Source of the DNA: CAAGNP01 sp045595965
Lineage (GTDB): Bacteria > Bacteroidota > Bacteroidia > Bacteroidales > UBA932
NCBI GenBank assembly: GCA_045595965.1
Contig: JAZOBN010000028.1
Span: forward strand, 62,001 to 126,000
DNA: 64,000 bases
Direction: 5' to 3'
The position numbers and the translations under genes were made by a program. Below the pieces are notes generated by a model. It was not told the origin of the DNA. It saw only the letters and a list, made by a program, of their open reading frames with translations, and ran no database searches. The stretch's first letter is position 1, and each line of letters starts with the position of its first letter. Below are positions 1-7,984 of the stretch, in pieces.

Positions 1-233
1 ACGATGATCAGATTGCTGCTATCAGAGGTAAAATCTCTGAAGAATACAAGATCGAGGGTGAACTTCGTTCTTCAATTCAAATGAACATCAAACGACTAAT
101 GGATGTCGGTTGCTACAGAGGTATCCGCCACCGTATCGGTCTTCCAGTTCGTGGACAGAGCACTAAGAACAATGCACGTACACGTAAGGGTAGAAAGAAA
201 ACTGTCGCAAATAAGAAAAAAGCAACTAAATAA
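1..233 (+). CDS. rpsM: 30S ribosomal protein S13, C-terminal part
   Basis: Partial gene cut by the window edge; reading starts in the third base and ends at TAA 231-233. The visible 76 residues include the S13 C-terminal signature: a GCYRGIRHR block followed by GLPVRGQSTKNNARTRKG and a lysine-rich tail. S13 sits in the head of the small subunit and contacts the 50S subunit and P-site tRNA. It is followed after 14 bases by rpsK with an AGGAG-like ribosome site (236-240), the standard order of the alpha operon. Confidence 0.97.
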   Translation, partial: DDQIAAIRGKISEEYKIEGELRSSIQMNIKRLMDVGCYRGIRHRIGLPVRGQSTKNNARTRKGRKKTVANKKKATK

Positions 234-247
234 CAGGAGCTGAGAAT

Positions 248-640
248 ATGGCAAAGAAAACTACAACATCTAGTAAGAAAAGAGTTGTTAAAGTTGATGC
301 TTATGGTCAAGCACACATCTCTTCAACTTTCAACAATGTGATTGTAACATTAACCAATAGCTTAGGACAAGTTATTAGTTGGTCTTCAGCAGGTAAAATG
401 GGCTTCAGAGGTTCTAAGAAGAACACCCCTTATGCTGCTCAGGTTGCTGCTGCCGATGCTGCAAAAGTGGCATACGACTTAGGTTTGCGTAAAATTAAAG
501 CTTACGTTAAAGGTCCTGGTGCAGGTCGTGAATCTGCAATCCGTACTATCCACGGAGCAGGTATTGAAGTAACTGAAATCATTGACGTTACTCCACTACC
601 TCACAATGGTTGTCGCCCTAAAGGACGTCGTAGAGTATAA
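248..640 (+). CDS. rpsK: 30S ribosomal protein S11
   Basis: Encodes 130 residues, the usual length for S11, a platform protein of the small subunit that lines the mRNA exit and E site. The C-terminal family signature is clear: GAGIEVTEIIDVTPLPHNG at roughly 103-121, then the basic tail RPKGRRRV. The N-terminus is lysine rich. An AGGAG ribosome site lies just upstream of ATG 248. The gene sits between rpsM and rpsD as in other Bacteroidota alpha operons. Nothing is unusual. Confidence 0.98.
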   Translation: MAKKTTTSSKKRVVKVDAYGQAHISSTFNNVIVTLTNSLGQVISWSSAGKMGFRGSKKNTPYAAQVAAADAAKVAYDLGLRKIKAYVKGPGAGRESAIRTIHGAGIEVTEIIDVTPLPHNGCRPKGRRRV

Positions 641-672
641 TTTCAATGTAAAACTTAAACAGAGTAATTTAT

Positions 673-1278
673 ATGGCAAGATATACAGGGCCTACAACTA
701 AAATCGCCCGCAAATTCGGTGAACCTATTTATGGTCCGGATAAATTTTTCGAAAAGAAAAACTATCCTCCAGGACAACACGGTTTGGCTAAAAAACGTAA
801 AAAAACTTCTGAGTATGGTACTCAGTTGAAAGAAAAACAAAAAGTAAAATATACTTACGGTCTTCTTGAAAGACAGTTCAGTAACCTATACGAAAAGGCA
901 CGTAAGATGAAAGGACGCACCACCGGTGAAAACCTTATCCTGCTCCTTGAATCTCGTCTTGACAACTTGGTTTACAGAATGGGTATTGCTCCTTCACGTG
1001 CAGCTGCAAGACAACTTGTTTCTCACTGCCACATCGTTCTTAACGGAGAGGTTTGCAACATCCCTTCTACTTTGGTAAAACCTGGTGATGTAGTAGGTGT
1101 TCGTGAAAGATCAAAGAGTCTTGAAGTTATTCAGAACTGCGTTGCTGAAGTTTCAAGATATGCTTGGATCGAGTGGAATTCTGCAGATATGGCTGGTAAA
1201 TACTTGAGCCTACCTGAGAGAACAGAAATTCCTGAAACCATCAATGAACAATTAATCGTTGAGTTGTACTCTAAATAA
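673..1278 (+). CDS. rpsD: 30S ribosomal protein S4
   Basis: Encodes 201 residues, close to the usual 200-206. S4 is a primary 16S rRNA binder that nucleates assembly of the small-subunit body and in many bacteria represses the alpha operon. The sequence shows the MARYTGP start, the PPGQHG and LKEKQKVKYTYGLLERQF core, an S4 RNA-binding domain from about residue 93 (ESRLDNLVYRMG), and the terminal NEQLIVELYSK. It lacks a four-cysteine N-terminal zinc site, so it is the C-minus form. It lies 32 bases after rpsK and 15 before rpoA. Autoregulation is a family expectation, not read from the sequence. Confidence 0.98.
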   Translation: MARYTGPTTKIARKFGEPIYGPDKFFEKKNYPPGQHGLAKKRKKTSEYGTQLKEKQKVKYTYGLLERQFSNLYEKARKMKGRTTGENLILLLESRLDNLVYRMGIAPSRAAARQLVSHCHIVLNGEVCNIPSTLVKPGDVVGVRERSKSLEVIQNCVAEVSRYAWIEWNSADMAGKYLSLPERTEIPETINEQLIVELYSK

Positions 1279-1293
1279 TAAATAATAATCACA

Positions 1294-2316
1294 ATGGCAA
1301 TTTTAGCATTTCAAAAACCAGATAAAGTCGTGATGCTCGATTCTACCGATACTTTCGGTCGTTTTGAATTCCGCCCTCTTGAGCCTGGTTATGGTATCAC
1401 AATTGGTAACGCATTGCGTAGAGTGTTGCTATCTTCGTTAGAAGGATTTGCCATCACTTCTATTAAAATCGACGGTGTATCTCACGAGTTCGATACTATC
1501 CCCGGTGTAATAGAAAGTGTAGTTGAGATTATTCTCAATCTGAAACAGGTACGTTTCAAAAGAGAAGTTGAAGATGTAGAGAATGAAGTTGTAACAATTT
1601 CACTCTCTGGCAAAGAGGAGTTCACTGCCGGTGATATCTCCAAAAACCTTTGCAACTTCTCTATCCTTAACCCCGATCTTCACATCTGCTTCATGGAGCC
1701 AAGCGTTAAATTGAACGTGGAGCTCAGAATAGGAAAAGGTAGAGGTTATGTACCTTCAGAAGAGAATAAAGTTGAGTCAGCTCCTATCGGTACAATTGCT
1801 ATAGATTCAATCTTTACACCTATCAAGAATGTAAAATATTCATTCGAAGATTTCCGCGTTGAGCAGAAAACTGACTATGAAAAATTGAATCTTGAAATCA
1901 CTACTGATGGATCTATTCATCCTAAGGAAGCTCTTACCGAGGCAGCAAAAATTTTGATTCATCACTTGATGTTGTTCTCTGACGAAAAGATCTCTCTTGA
2001 GACTGTTCCTGAGAAGAATACATCTGAAGTTCTTGACGAAGAGGCTTTGCGTATGCGTCACCTTCTTCTGACCAAACTTTCAGATATGGAACTTTCAGTC
2101 AGAGCACTTAACTGCTTGAAAGCAGCTAATATCGAAACATTTGCTGATCTAGTGTCTATCCAGAGAGGTGAACTAATCAGATTCAGAAACTTCGGTAAGA
2201 AGTCTATGAGCGAGATTGACAACCTTATGGATAGAGTCAAACTAAATTTCGGTATTGATGTTACCAAATATAACATTGAAGTAAAAAAGAAAACAGTAGA
2301 AGAAAATGAGGCATAA
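1294..2316 (+). CDS. rpoA: DNA-directed RNA polymerase alpha subunit
   Basis: Encodes 340 residues. The alpha dimer scaffolds assembly of RNA polymerase, and its C-terminal domain contacts upstream promoter DNA and activators. The N-terminal assembly domain (about 1-230) has the ITIGNALRRVLLSSLEG block. A helix-hairpin-helix C-terminal domain (about 255-325) contains LSVRALNCLKAANIET and RNFGKKSMSEI. The last 11 bases overlap the start of rplQ, which suggests translational coupling. Length and context are normal for Bacteroidota. Confidence 0.98.
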   Translation: MAILAFQKPDKVVMLDSTDTFGRFEFRPLEPGYGITIGNALRRVLLSSLEGFAITSIKIDGVSHEFDTIPGVIESVVEIILNLKQVRFKREVEDVENEVVTISLSGKEEFTAGDISKNLCNFSILNPDLHICFMEPSVKLNVELRIGKGRGYVPSEENKVESAPIGTIAIDSIFTPIKNVKYSFEDFRVEQKTDYEKLNLEITTDGSIHPKEALTEAAKILIHHLMLFSDEKISLETVPEKNTSEVLDEEALRMRHLLLTKLSDMELSVRALNCLKAANIETFADLVSIQRGELIRFRNFGKKSMSEIDNLMDRVKLNFGIDVTKYNIEVKKKTVEENEA

Positions 2317-2788
2317 TAGAAGCATCAATCATTTAGGACGTAAGAGCGGCCACCGCAAAGCTATGTTGGCTAATATGGCATCTTCGTTGATTTTGCACAA
2401 GCGCATTGAAACAACTCTTCCTAAGGCTAAAGCTCTTAGACAGTATGTTGAACCACTTATCACAAAATCAAAAGAGGATACTACTCACTCACGTCGTACA
2501 GTATTTAGCTATCTTAAACAAAAAGAGGCTGTTACAGAATTGTTCCGTACAATCGCTCCTAAGATAGCAGAACGCCCAGGTGGTTATACACGTATCGTGA
2601 AAACAGGTTTCAGACCAGGTGATGCTGCTGATACAGCTATCATCGAATTGGTTGACTTCAACGAAGCAGCTCTTGCAGCAGCTCCTAAGAAGGAAGAGAA
2701 GAAAGCAACTACTCGTCGTAGCCGTGCAAAAAAAGCAGCTCCTGCAGTAGAGGCACCTGTTGCTGAAGAGGCAAAATCAGAAGAATAA
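2306..2788 (+). CDS. rplQ: 50S ribosomal protein L17
   Basis: Encodes 160 residues. The L17 core occupies about 1-118: RHNRSINHLGRKSGHRKAM at the start, TTLPKAKALR, and GGYTRIVKTGFRPGDAADTAIIEL. Beyond it a 40-residue tail rich in Lys, Ala and Glu is added, a common extension in Bacteroidota. L17 binds domain III of 23S rRNA near the exit tunnel. ATG 2306 lies inside the end of rpoA. A terminator follows at about 2812-2846, so this is the last gene of the operon. Confidence 0.97.
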   Translation: MRHNRSINHLGRKSGHRKAMLANMASSLILHKRIETTLPKAKALRQYVEPLITKSKEDTTHSRRTVFSYLKQKEAVTELFRTIAPKIAERPGGYTRIVKTGFRPGDAADTAIIELVDFNEAALAAAPKKEEKKATTRRSRAKKAAPAVEAPVAEEAKSEE

Positions 2789-2811
2789 TCATATAATTCT
2801 GACAGGAATAA

Positions 2812-2846
2812 GGGGGCGACTAATAATGATTTAGTCGCCTCCTTTC
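2812..2846 (+). terminator. Rho-independent terminator after rplQ
   Basis: A 12-bp stem is formed by GGGGGCGACTAA (2812-2823) and TTAGTCGCCTCC (2831-2842), with one G-T pair and a 7-base loop, followed by TTTC. It lies 23 bases after the rplQ stop and ends the ribosomal operon. The short T tract makes it moderate in strength. Confidence 0.8.
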
Positions 2847-2874
2847 GTGTATATAGAGATATGACGACAGTGGC

Positions 2875-2916
2875 GGTAGGGTAAGTTTGGATGGCGCCAT
2901 CCAAACTTACCATACC
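2875..2916. repeat. Long perfect palindrome in intergenic DNA
   Basis: Bases 2880-2911 are a 32-bp perfect palindrome centred on GGCGCC; the half site is GGTAAGTTTGGATGGC. With one mismatched pair the symmetry extends to 2875-2916, giving 42 bp. It has no T tract, so it does not resemble a terminator. It lies between the rplQ terminator and the predicted promoter of the lipoprotein gene. It could be a dimeric regulator site, an RNA or DNA cruciform element, or a dispersed repeat. No function can be assigned from one copy. Confidence 0.85.
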
Positions 2917-3007
2917 TCCACTTCAGAGCATACACAATATCCTTTTGCTATCATCCTCCCGATGCAACCATATATATATAGAATTTTTATTTTATCTATA
3001 ATTTGAC

Positions 3008-3015
3008 TAAATTTG
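3008..3015 (+). promoter_or_regulatory. Predicted -7 box upstream of lipoprotein gene
   Basis: TAAATTTG matches the Bacteroidota -7 consensus TAnnTTTG. A TTTT at 2984-2987, 20 bases upstream, is a weak match to the -33 TTTG. Transcription would start near 3022, giving a leader of about 18 bases before ATG 3040. The box covers the alternative TTG start at 3013, which argues against that start. Confidence 0.5.
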
Positions 3016-3039
3016 GGGATGTTAGCTAATTATATAACT

Positions 3040-4767
3040 ATGAAAAAACGAATCATTCATTTTTGCCTCCTTATGGCGGGAGTTGTGACACTATTGATCT
3101 CATGTACCGCCGAGGACTACGATCTTGAGAATGTAAATTCTGAGGTGACTCTATTTGCATCTGGCCTGGCTTTCCCTCTTGGTACTACAGGTAAGTTGGG
3201 GGTAGAGACTGTGATAGATGCAGACAGCTCGACAACCCTCTTCAAGGATGAAAAGGGCGGTTATTATCTGAAGTTCGGAGGATCAGCCTCCTTGAACGAT
3301 TACATGCCAGATTTCAGTGACCTGGTCAAGAACTCCGACTTCTTGAATCTGGATGATTTGTTGTATGAAATGAGCAATATCTATAACAAATCCCAGGTTG
3401 TTCTCCCCCCATCTGTTGGAGATGGTGATTATGAGATACCAGCAGGAATTCTCCCTGAAAAGAGCATAGACACTCAAGAATACGAAGTGGATATCAAGTT
3501 TGAAATGCCTGACCATGTCAAGAGCATAAAGGATGTAAAATTGAGCCCTGATGCGAAGGTAAAATGTTCATTGAGTATTGATGATCCTATTATCTCTAAA
3601 GGGTCAATTATCCCCGCTATCGATGTAGATCTTTCAGATTTCCTGATTGTTGAAGGGAGCGATGAGCCTATCCATCTGAGTGAGCTTGTTTTAAGTGAGA
3701 AGAATGGATATTCTGCTTCACACACATATGCCATTACCGGACTGAATATTGCCCCTTCAGATTTTGAAAAAGTTGAGCAAGGTATCAAAAAGAATGTGAC
3801 CATTTCCGGAAAAGTGTCTGTGAGCAATTGTGTTACCAATAAGGCTACTCTTGAGGCATCAGAGAATATGAAGTTGACTTTGGTGGTCTCTTACATCGAT
3901 ATTGATGTGAAAAGGATAGAGGGTATATTTGATTATGATATCCAGGATATTACTAAATATGTCACCCTTGACAGTATTCCCGATCTTTTCAGAAAAGAGG
4001 GTGTATGTTTTGATTTGACAAATCCGAGTCTTAATATCAATATGACATCCAATCTGGGTATCCCTATGTATGGTAACATGAATATTGAGCCATATAAAGT
4101 GGGTGCAGATATCTCTTTTGCAGTGGTGGACAAAAGTTTTGAATTGCCATACTCTACTGATAGTGGTAAGAGTGCGACCTCTTCACTTACAATAGAGGGT
4201 GATGAGATGGGTAATCTCATCAAATTTGTCCCAGACAGATTGGATTTCAGAGTATCTGCGCAGATAGATGAGACCAAAACCAGTATTATAGACCTTGATG
4301 CCGAATATTTTATGGATATGGAGCATGAGATTATCATCCCTCTCTCATTTGGAGAGGATTTCATAATCTCCTTGTCAGATACAATTGATGTAACAGATGT
4401 CAATCTGAATCAGTTGCTGGAGAATGGTGGGTTGAAATTGTATGCTGAGGTTAATAATGCAATGCCTCTGCAATTTGATATGACCCTCGAATTATTGGAT
4501 TTCAGTGGTCAGGCTGTAGATGTGGATCCTATTGTTTGTAAGATAGCGCCAGGTGGTAAAGATGGTGCTGCGCAAGTTTCGAATGTCGAGATGTTTATGG
4601 TGGTGAATGAGAATTCATCAATTCCTCAGGTGGGTAACATCAAAATATCTTTTGACCTCTCAAGTGGATCAGCTGCAGATATTCCCATTACCGATAAATC
4701 ATATATAGAGGCAAAATTGGCAGTAGAGCTACCGGAAGGTATAACAATATCGTCAGAAGAAGAGTAA
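3040..4767 (+). CDS. Large surface-type lipoprotein of unknown function
   Basis: I do not recognise a named family. From ATG 3040 the product has 575 residues. It starts with a lipoprotein signal peptide (basic n-region, hydrophobic core, lipobox LISC, Cys22). The residues just after Cys22 are acidic (TAEDYD), similar to signals that send Bacteroidota lipoproteins to the cell surface; that localisation is inference. The rest is rich in beta-type alternating sequence with many Asp, Ile and Val residues and suggests repeated beta domains, for example near residues 120-260 and 370-560. A TTG 27 bases upstream would add residues before the signal peptide and is disfavoured. It is followed after 15 bases by a DUF5723 gene, so the two probably work together at the outer membrane. 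Confidence 0.75.
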   Translation: MKKRIIHFCLLMAGVVTLLISCTAEDYDLENVNSEVTLFASGLAFPLGTTGKLGVETVIDADSSTTLFKDEKGGYYLKFGGSASLNDYMPDFSDLVKNSDFLNLDDLLYEMSNIYNKSQVVLPPSVGDGDYEIPAGILPEKSIDTQEYEVDIKFEMPDHVKSIKDVKLSPDAKVKCSLSIDDPIISKGSIIPAIDVDLSDFLIVEGSDEPIHLSELVLSEKNGYSASHTYAITGLNIAPSDFEKVEQGIKKNVTISGKVSVSNCVTNKATLEASENMKLTLVVSYIDIDVKRIEGIFDYDIQDITKYVTLDSIPDLFRKEGVCFDLTNPSLNINMTSNLGIPMYGNMNIEPYKVGADISFAVVDKSFELPYSTDSGKSATSSLTIEGDEMGNLIKFVPDRLDFRVSAQIDETKTSIIDLDAEYFMDMEHEIIIPLSFGEDFIISLSDTIDVTDVNLNQLLENGGLKLYAEVNNAMPLQFDMTLELLDFSGQAVDVDPIVCKIAPGGKDGAAQVSNVEMFMVVNENSSIPQVGNIKISFDLSSGSAADIPITDKSYIEAKLAVELPEGITISSEEE

Positions 4768-4782
4768 GGTTTAATCTAAAAA

Positions 4783-6180
4783 ATGAAAGTTATGCGTAAG
4801 AATATATTTGTATTTTCAATTTTGATGCTATTGCCTGTTCTTCTTTGCGGACAAGCTCTCCGAGGAAGTTATTTTCTCGATGCATCATTGCAAAGGGGGA
4901 AATTGAATCCCGCTTTTACACCCAAAGTGAATTATGTTACCATTCCACTTATTGGTGATTTATCGTTGAATTTGAATAGTAATATGGGGGTTTCAACATT
5001 TCTTTATCCAAAGAATGGGGAACTATATCCATTTCTGAACAATAATGTGACCACACAGGAGTTCCTTGCAGCAATGCCGGAGAACCCCCGTCTGCAGTTC
5101 TCTTTCGATACCGATATACTTGGTGTGGGAATAGCTCTGAGTAAGAATGACTACATATCAGTAGACATTGCAGAGAGATTTGATGTTATGATGCATCTCC
5201 CTGCAGAGTTGTTTGTCTTTATGAAAGAGGGGATGGATTCTCCCCAGACTGTTTACAATTTCAATAATTTCAGCATAAACCAGATTGCATATCTTCAGGC
5301 ATCTGCGGGATACAAGAGAGATCTGGATGGTGTTGTGCCGGGTCTTAGTGTTGGTGCGAAGGTGAAATTCCTTATGGGCATTGATAAAATCGATATGAAG
5401 ATCAACGAGGCGAAGGTGTATATGAGCAAGGACAAGTGGGAGGTAACATCTGATGCTGAGGGGGTGATTTATGGGAAAGGGATTGATTATAATGATGATA
5501 CAGAGGAGGATCTCCCTATCAATATTGATCTTTCATCATTTGGATTGTCAGGACATGGCTTTGCTATAGATTTGGGTGCAGAGTATAAATTGAAATTTGA
5601 TATTCCGATTCTCGATGGTTTGAATTTCTCCGCTTCTGCAATAGATTTGGGAGGCCTGTTCTATGCAAAGAGGGATATAATGAAGTTGCAGTCAAAAGGG
5701 AGTGCCGCTTTTGATGGGTTGAAAGACATTGGGGAAGATGCTGGCATTGAGGATGGGCTTGATAAGATAGGATCAGACTTCGCAGCTCTTGCCAACTTTG
5801 AGCAGATTCAGGTTGAAAAAGGGGTTTTTACCGGATTGACTCCAAAATTCTTTGCAGGTGTGGAAGCACCAATGTTGAACAACAGAATGAGTTTCGGTCT
5901 CCTATATTCATATATGTATGGTATCAATGAATTGACAGCTTCATATAATGTGAAAGTGGCAAGAAATTTCAATGTAGGGGTAAACTACTCTTTCCTGAAT
6001 AATGCAAAGGCCGTAGGTTGGAATATTGAATTTGTCCCCAGATCCGGTGTGGCAATCTATGCAGGTTCAGATTATATGAATTTGTATACTACACCTCAGG
6101 GACTCCCTGTAGACAAATTGGTGATGAACCTGAAGTTTGGTCTGCAGGTTACCTTCGGATCAAAGCACTTCCCTAAGTAG
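4783..6180 (+). CDS. DUF5723 family outer-membrane protein
   Basis: Encodes 465 residues, or 462 if ATG 4792 is the start. An N-terminal signal peptide ends near LLCGQA. It is followed by the DUF5723-like block with the LNPAFTPK motif at about residues 41-48 and IPLIGDLSLNLNSN. Alternating polar and hydrophobic stretches continue to the C-terminus (for example NFNVGVNYSFLNNAKAVGWN), compatible with a beta-barrel; that fold is my inference. The function of DUF5723 is not established. It forms a pair with the upstream lipoprotein. Its 3' end overlaps the convergent GSCFA gene by 21 bases, with no visible terminator between. Confidence 0.75.
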   Translation: MKVMRKNIFVFSILMLLPVLLCGQALRGSYFLDASLQRGKLNPAFTPKVNYVTIPLIGDLSLNLNSNMGVSTFLYPKNGELYPFLNNNVTTQEFLAAMPENPRLQFSFDTDILGVGIALSKNDYISVDIAERFDVMMHLPAELFVFMKEGMDSPQTVYNFNNFSINQIAYLQASAGYKRDLDGVVPGLSVGAKVKFLMGIDKIDMKINEAKVYMSKDKWEVTSDAEGVIYGKGIDYNDDTEEDLPINIDLSSFGLSGHGFAIDLGAEYKLKFDIPILDGLNFSASAIDLGGLFYAKRDIMKLQSKGSAAFDGLKDIGEDAGIEDGLDKIGSDFAALANFEQIQVEKGVFTGLTPKFFAGVEAPMLNNRMSFGLLYSYMYGINELTASYNVKVARNFNVGVNYSFLNNAKAVGWNIEFVPRSGVAIYAGSDYMNLYTTPQGLPVDKLVMNLKFGLQVTFGSKHFPK

Positions 6181-6960
6181 ATGTTCTTGGGAGAACCTCT
6201 CCCAAACAATATCGATTGCTTCTTGTGTGGGATGAACTTTATCTTGGGTAAAAAACTTGTAATCCCTCAGTTCATCCAGTACGATTTCATATGATGGAAA
6301 ATAATGTGCGTTACTGAATGTGGCGCACATTTTTTCTATTGCAAGGAGGAGTGTTGCTTTTGATATCTGGTTTCCGTGTGCTCCGTCACTGAGGTGTCTG
6401 ATGGGACTTACGGTGAATATCCACTGTTTCTCTTTCAGACAGGGATGGGAAAGAATTGGTTGGTAAAGCTCTGTTATCTGCTCAATTCCTAAAAGTTCCC
6501 TTTGGAATTCATAGGCCGGTCTTTTGTGGCAATTTGATACGATGATGTCCCTCTCTTTCTCTCTGAAGACCCATGATGTGCCGAATGTCACCAATATGTG
6601 GGTTGACCCTTTCAACCATAGGGAGTGTTGCTCCAGAAGGGGATTTACCTTGTCAAGGAAGAGTTCCGGGGAGGATTCTCTGAATGATCCGTGATGGAAA
6701 AATGAGGCAAAACTCGGGATCTTTTCAAGACCTGAGTTTTTTCCGTATAGCGGGTCCCGTTCTATTACATCTTCGAGTGTAAATGGAACAGGGTCGAGAA
6801 GCCTGTTTATGGAGTTGGCAATGGATACGGGATTGAAGAGGACACCAAATGGATTGTTCAGTATCCTGTATCCGTTCTCTTCCAGTTTGTTTCCCATTTC
6901 TGTGGCAAAACATGAACCGAATGAGATAATCATATCACTCTTAGAAATCAGTTTTTCCAT
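6160..6960 (-). CDS. GSCFA family SGNH-type hydrolase
   Basis: Encodes 266 residues. The defining GSCFA motif is at residues 15-19 (FGSCFATEMG), and NPFGVLFNPVSI follows near 36-47. A late DKVHPT (Asp240, His243) fits the Asp-x-x-His end of an SGNH-type catalytic site, with Ser16 as candidate nucleophile. No signal peptide is seen, so the protein is probably cytoplasmic. Substrate is unknown; GSCFA proteins are distantly related to esterases that act on acylated polysaccharides. It stands alone on the minus strand and converges on the DUF5723 gene. Confidence 0.85.
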   Translation of the reverse strand: MEKLISKSDMIISFGSCFATEMGNKLEENGYRILNNPFGVLFNPVSIANSINRLLDPVPFTLEDVIERDPLYGKNSGLEKIPSFASFFHHGSFRESSPELFLDKVNPLLEQHSLWLKGSTHILVTFGTSWVFREKERDIIVSNCHKRPAYEFQRELLGIEQITELYQPILSHPCLKEKQWIFTVSPIRHLSDGAHGNQISKATLLLAIEKMCATFSNAHYFPSYEIVLDELRDYKFFTQDKVHPTQEAIDIVWERFSQEHLLREVL

Positions 6961-7004
6961 TGCATAAAAGTAAATAAAAAAGAGTACAAAGAGGAAAATT
7001 TGTA

Positions 7005-7012
7005 TAATTTTG
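7005..7012 (+). promoter_or_regulatory. Predicted -7 box of threonine dehydrogenase gene
   Basis: TAATTTTG fits TAnnTTTG. It lies 20 bases before ATG 7033, so the leader would be short. No good -33 TTTG is present at the expected distance. Confidence 0.4.
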
Positions 7013-7032
7013 TATAAATAAATTTCAAGCGG

Positions 7033-7980
7033 ATGAAAAGGATTTTAGTTGTAGGTGCAGGTGGACAAATAGGGACGGAACTTGTTCCTCACTTGCAGAA
7101 AATTTATGGCTACGACAATGTGGTCGCTGCAGATCTCAAAGATGAGATGGTGGCAAAGTTGAGTGGTTTTGCTATAACGGAAAAATTGGATATTCTCGAC
7201 ATCAATGCATTTGAATCGCTGGTAAAGAGATATAATATTGATTCAATTTTCAATCTTGTAGCCCTCCTTTCAGCTACAGGGGAGAAAAATCCTGAAATCG
7301 CTTGGAAAATCAATATGGGAGCTCTTCTTAACTCCCTGCATCTGGCAAAAGAGTATAAAACATCACTTTTTACACCAAGTTCTATTGGTGCTTTCGGGGA
7401 GAATACGCCTCATGATGATACCCCTCAGGATACTGTTATGAGACCCAATACCATTTATGGCGTTTGCAAAGTCTCAGGAGAACTTCTGTCAGATTACTTC
7501 TATACAAGGTATGGTGTAGATACCAGAAGTGTCCGTTTCCCGGGAATCATTTCAAACGGGGCATTGCCCGGTGGTGGTACTACAGATTATGCTGTTGAGG
7601 TTTTCTATGAGGTGCTTAAGCATAAACATTATACTTGCCCCATCCCTGAGGATACATATATGGATATGCTATATATGCCGGATGCACTCAATGCTGTGAC
7701 ACAGTTGATGGAGGCAGATCCTTCAAGACTTGTCCACAGAAACAGTTTCAATATTACCTGTATGAGTTTTACCCCTGCGCAGTTGTTTGAGAAGATAAAA
7801 CAACGGATTCCGGAGGCTACATTTGATTATGATATAGATCCGGTAAAAGCTCAAATCTCTGCTTCATGGCCAAACAAGATGGATGACTCATGTGCAAGAA
7901 ATGAGTGGGGATGGAATCCTCAGTGGGATATTGATGCGATGGTGGACGATATGTTGGATAAAATATCCAAGAAAATATAA
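7033..7980 (+). CDS. L-threonine 3-dehydrogenase, SDR type
   Basis: Encodes 315 residues of an extended short-chain dehydrogenase. The Rossmann motif GAGGQIG is at 8-14 and the catalytic Tyr142-x3-Lys146 is in IYGVCKVSGE. The block GALPGGGTTDYAVEVFYEVL and YMDMLYMPDA are typical of NAD-dependent threonine dehydrogenases of this type, which oxidise L-threonine to 2-amino-3-ketobutyrate. The partner ligase Kbl, often adjacent in related genomes, is not here. The gene ends 4 bases from the convergent permease gene. A generic sugar epimerase is the alternative but fits less well. Confidence 0.85.
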   Translation: MKRILVVGAGGQIGTELVPHLQKIYGYDNVVAADLKDEMVAKLSGFAITEKLDILDINAFESLVKRYNIDSIFNLVALLSATGEKNPEIAWKINMGALLNSLHLAKEYKTSLFTPSSIGAFGENTPHDDTPQDTVMRPNTIYGVCKVSGELLSDYFYTRYGVDTRSVRFPGIISNGALPGGGTTDYAVEVFYEVLKHKHYTCPIPEDTYMDMLYMPDALNAVTQLMEADPSRLVHRNSFNITCMSFTPAQLFEKIKQRIPEATFDYDIDPVKAQISASWPNKMDDSCARNEWGWNPQWDIDAMVDDMLDKISKKI

Positions 7981-7984
7981 TTTT

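Noticed and set aside
3013..3039. TTG start for the lipoprotein
   Set aside because: It would put nine residues before a normal lipoprotein signal peptide and lies in the predicted -7 box.
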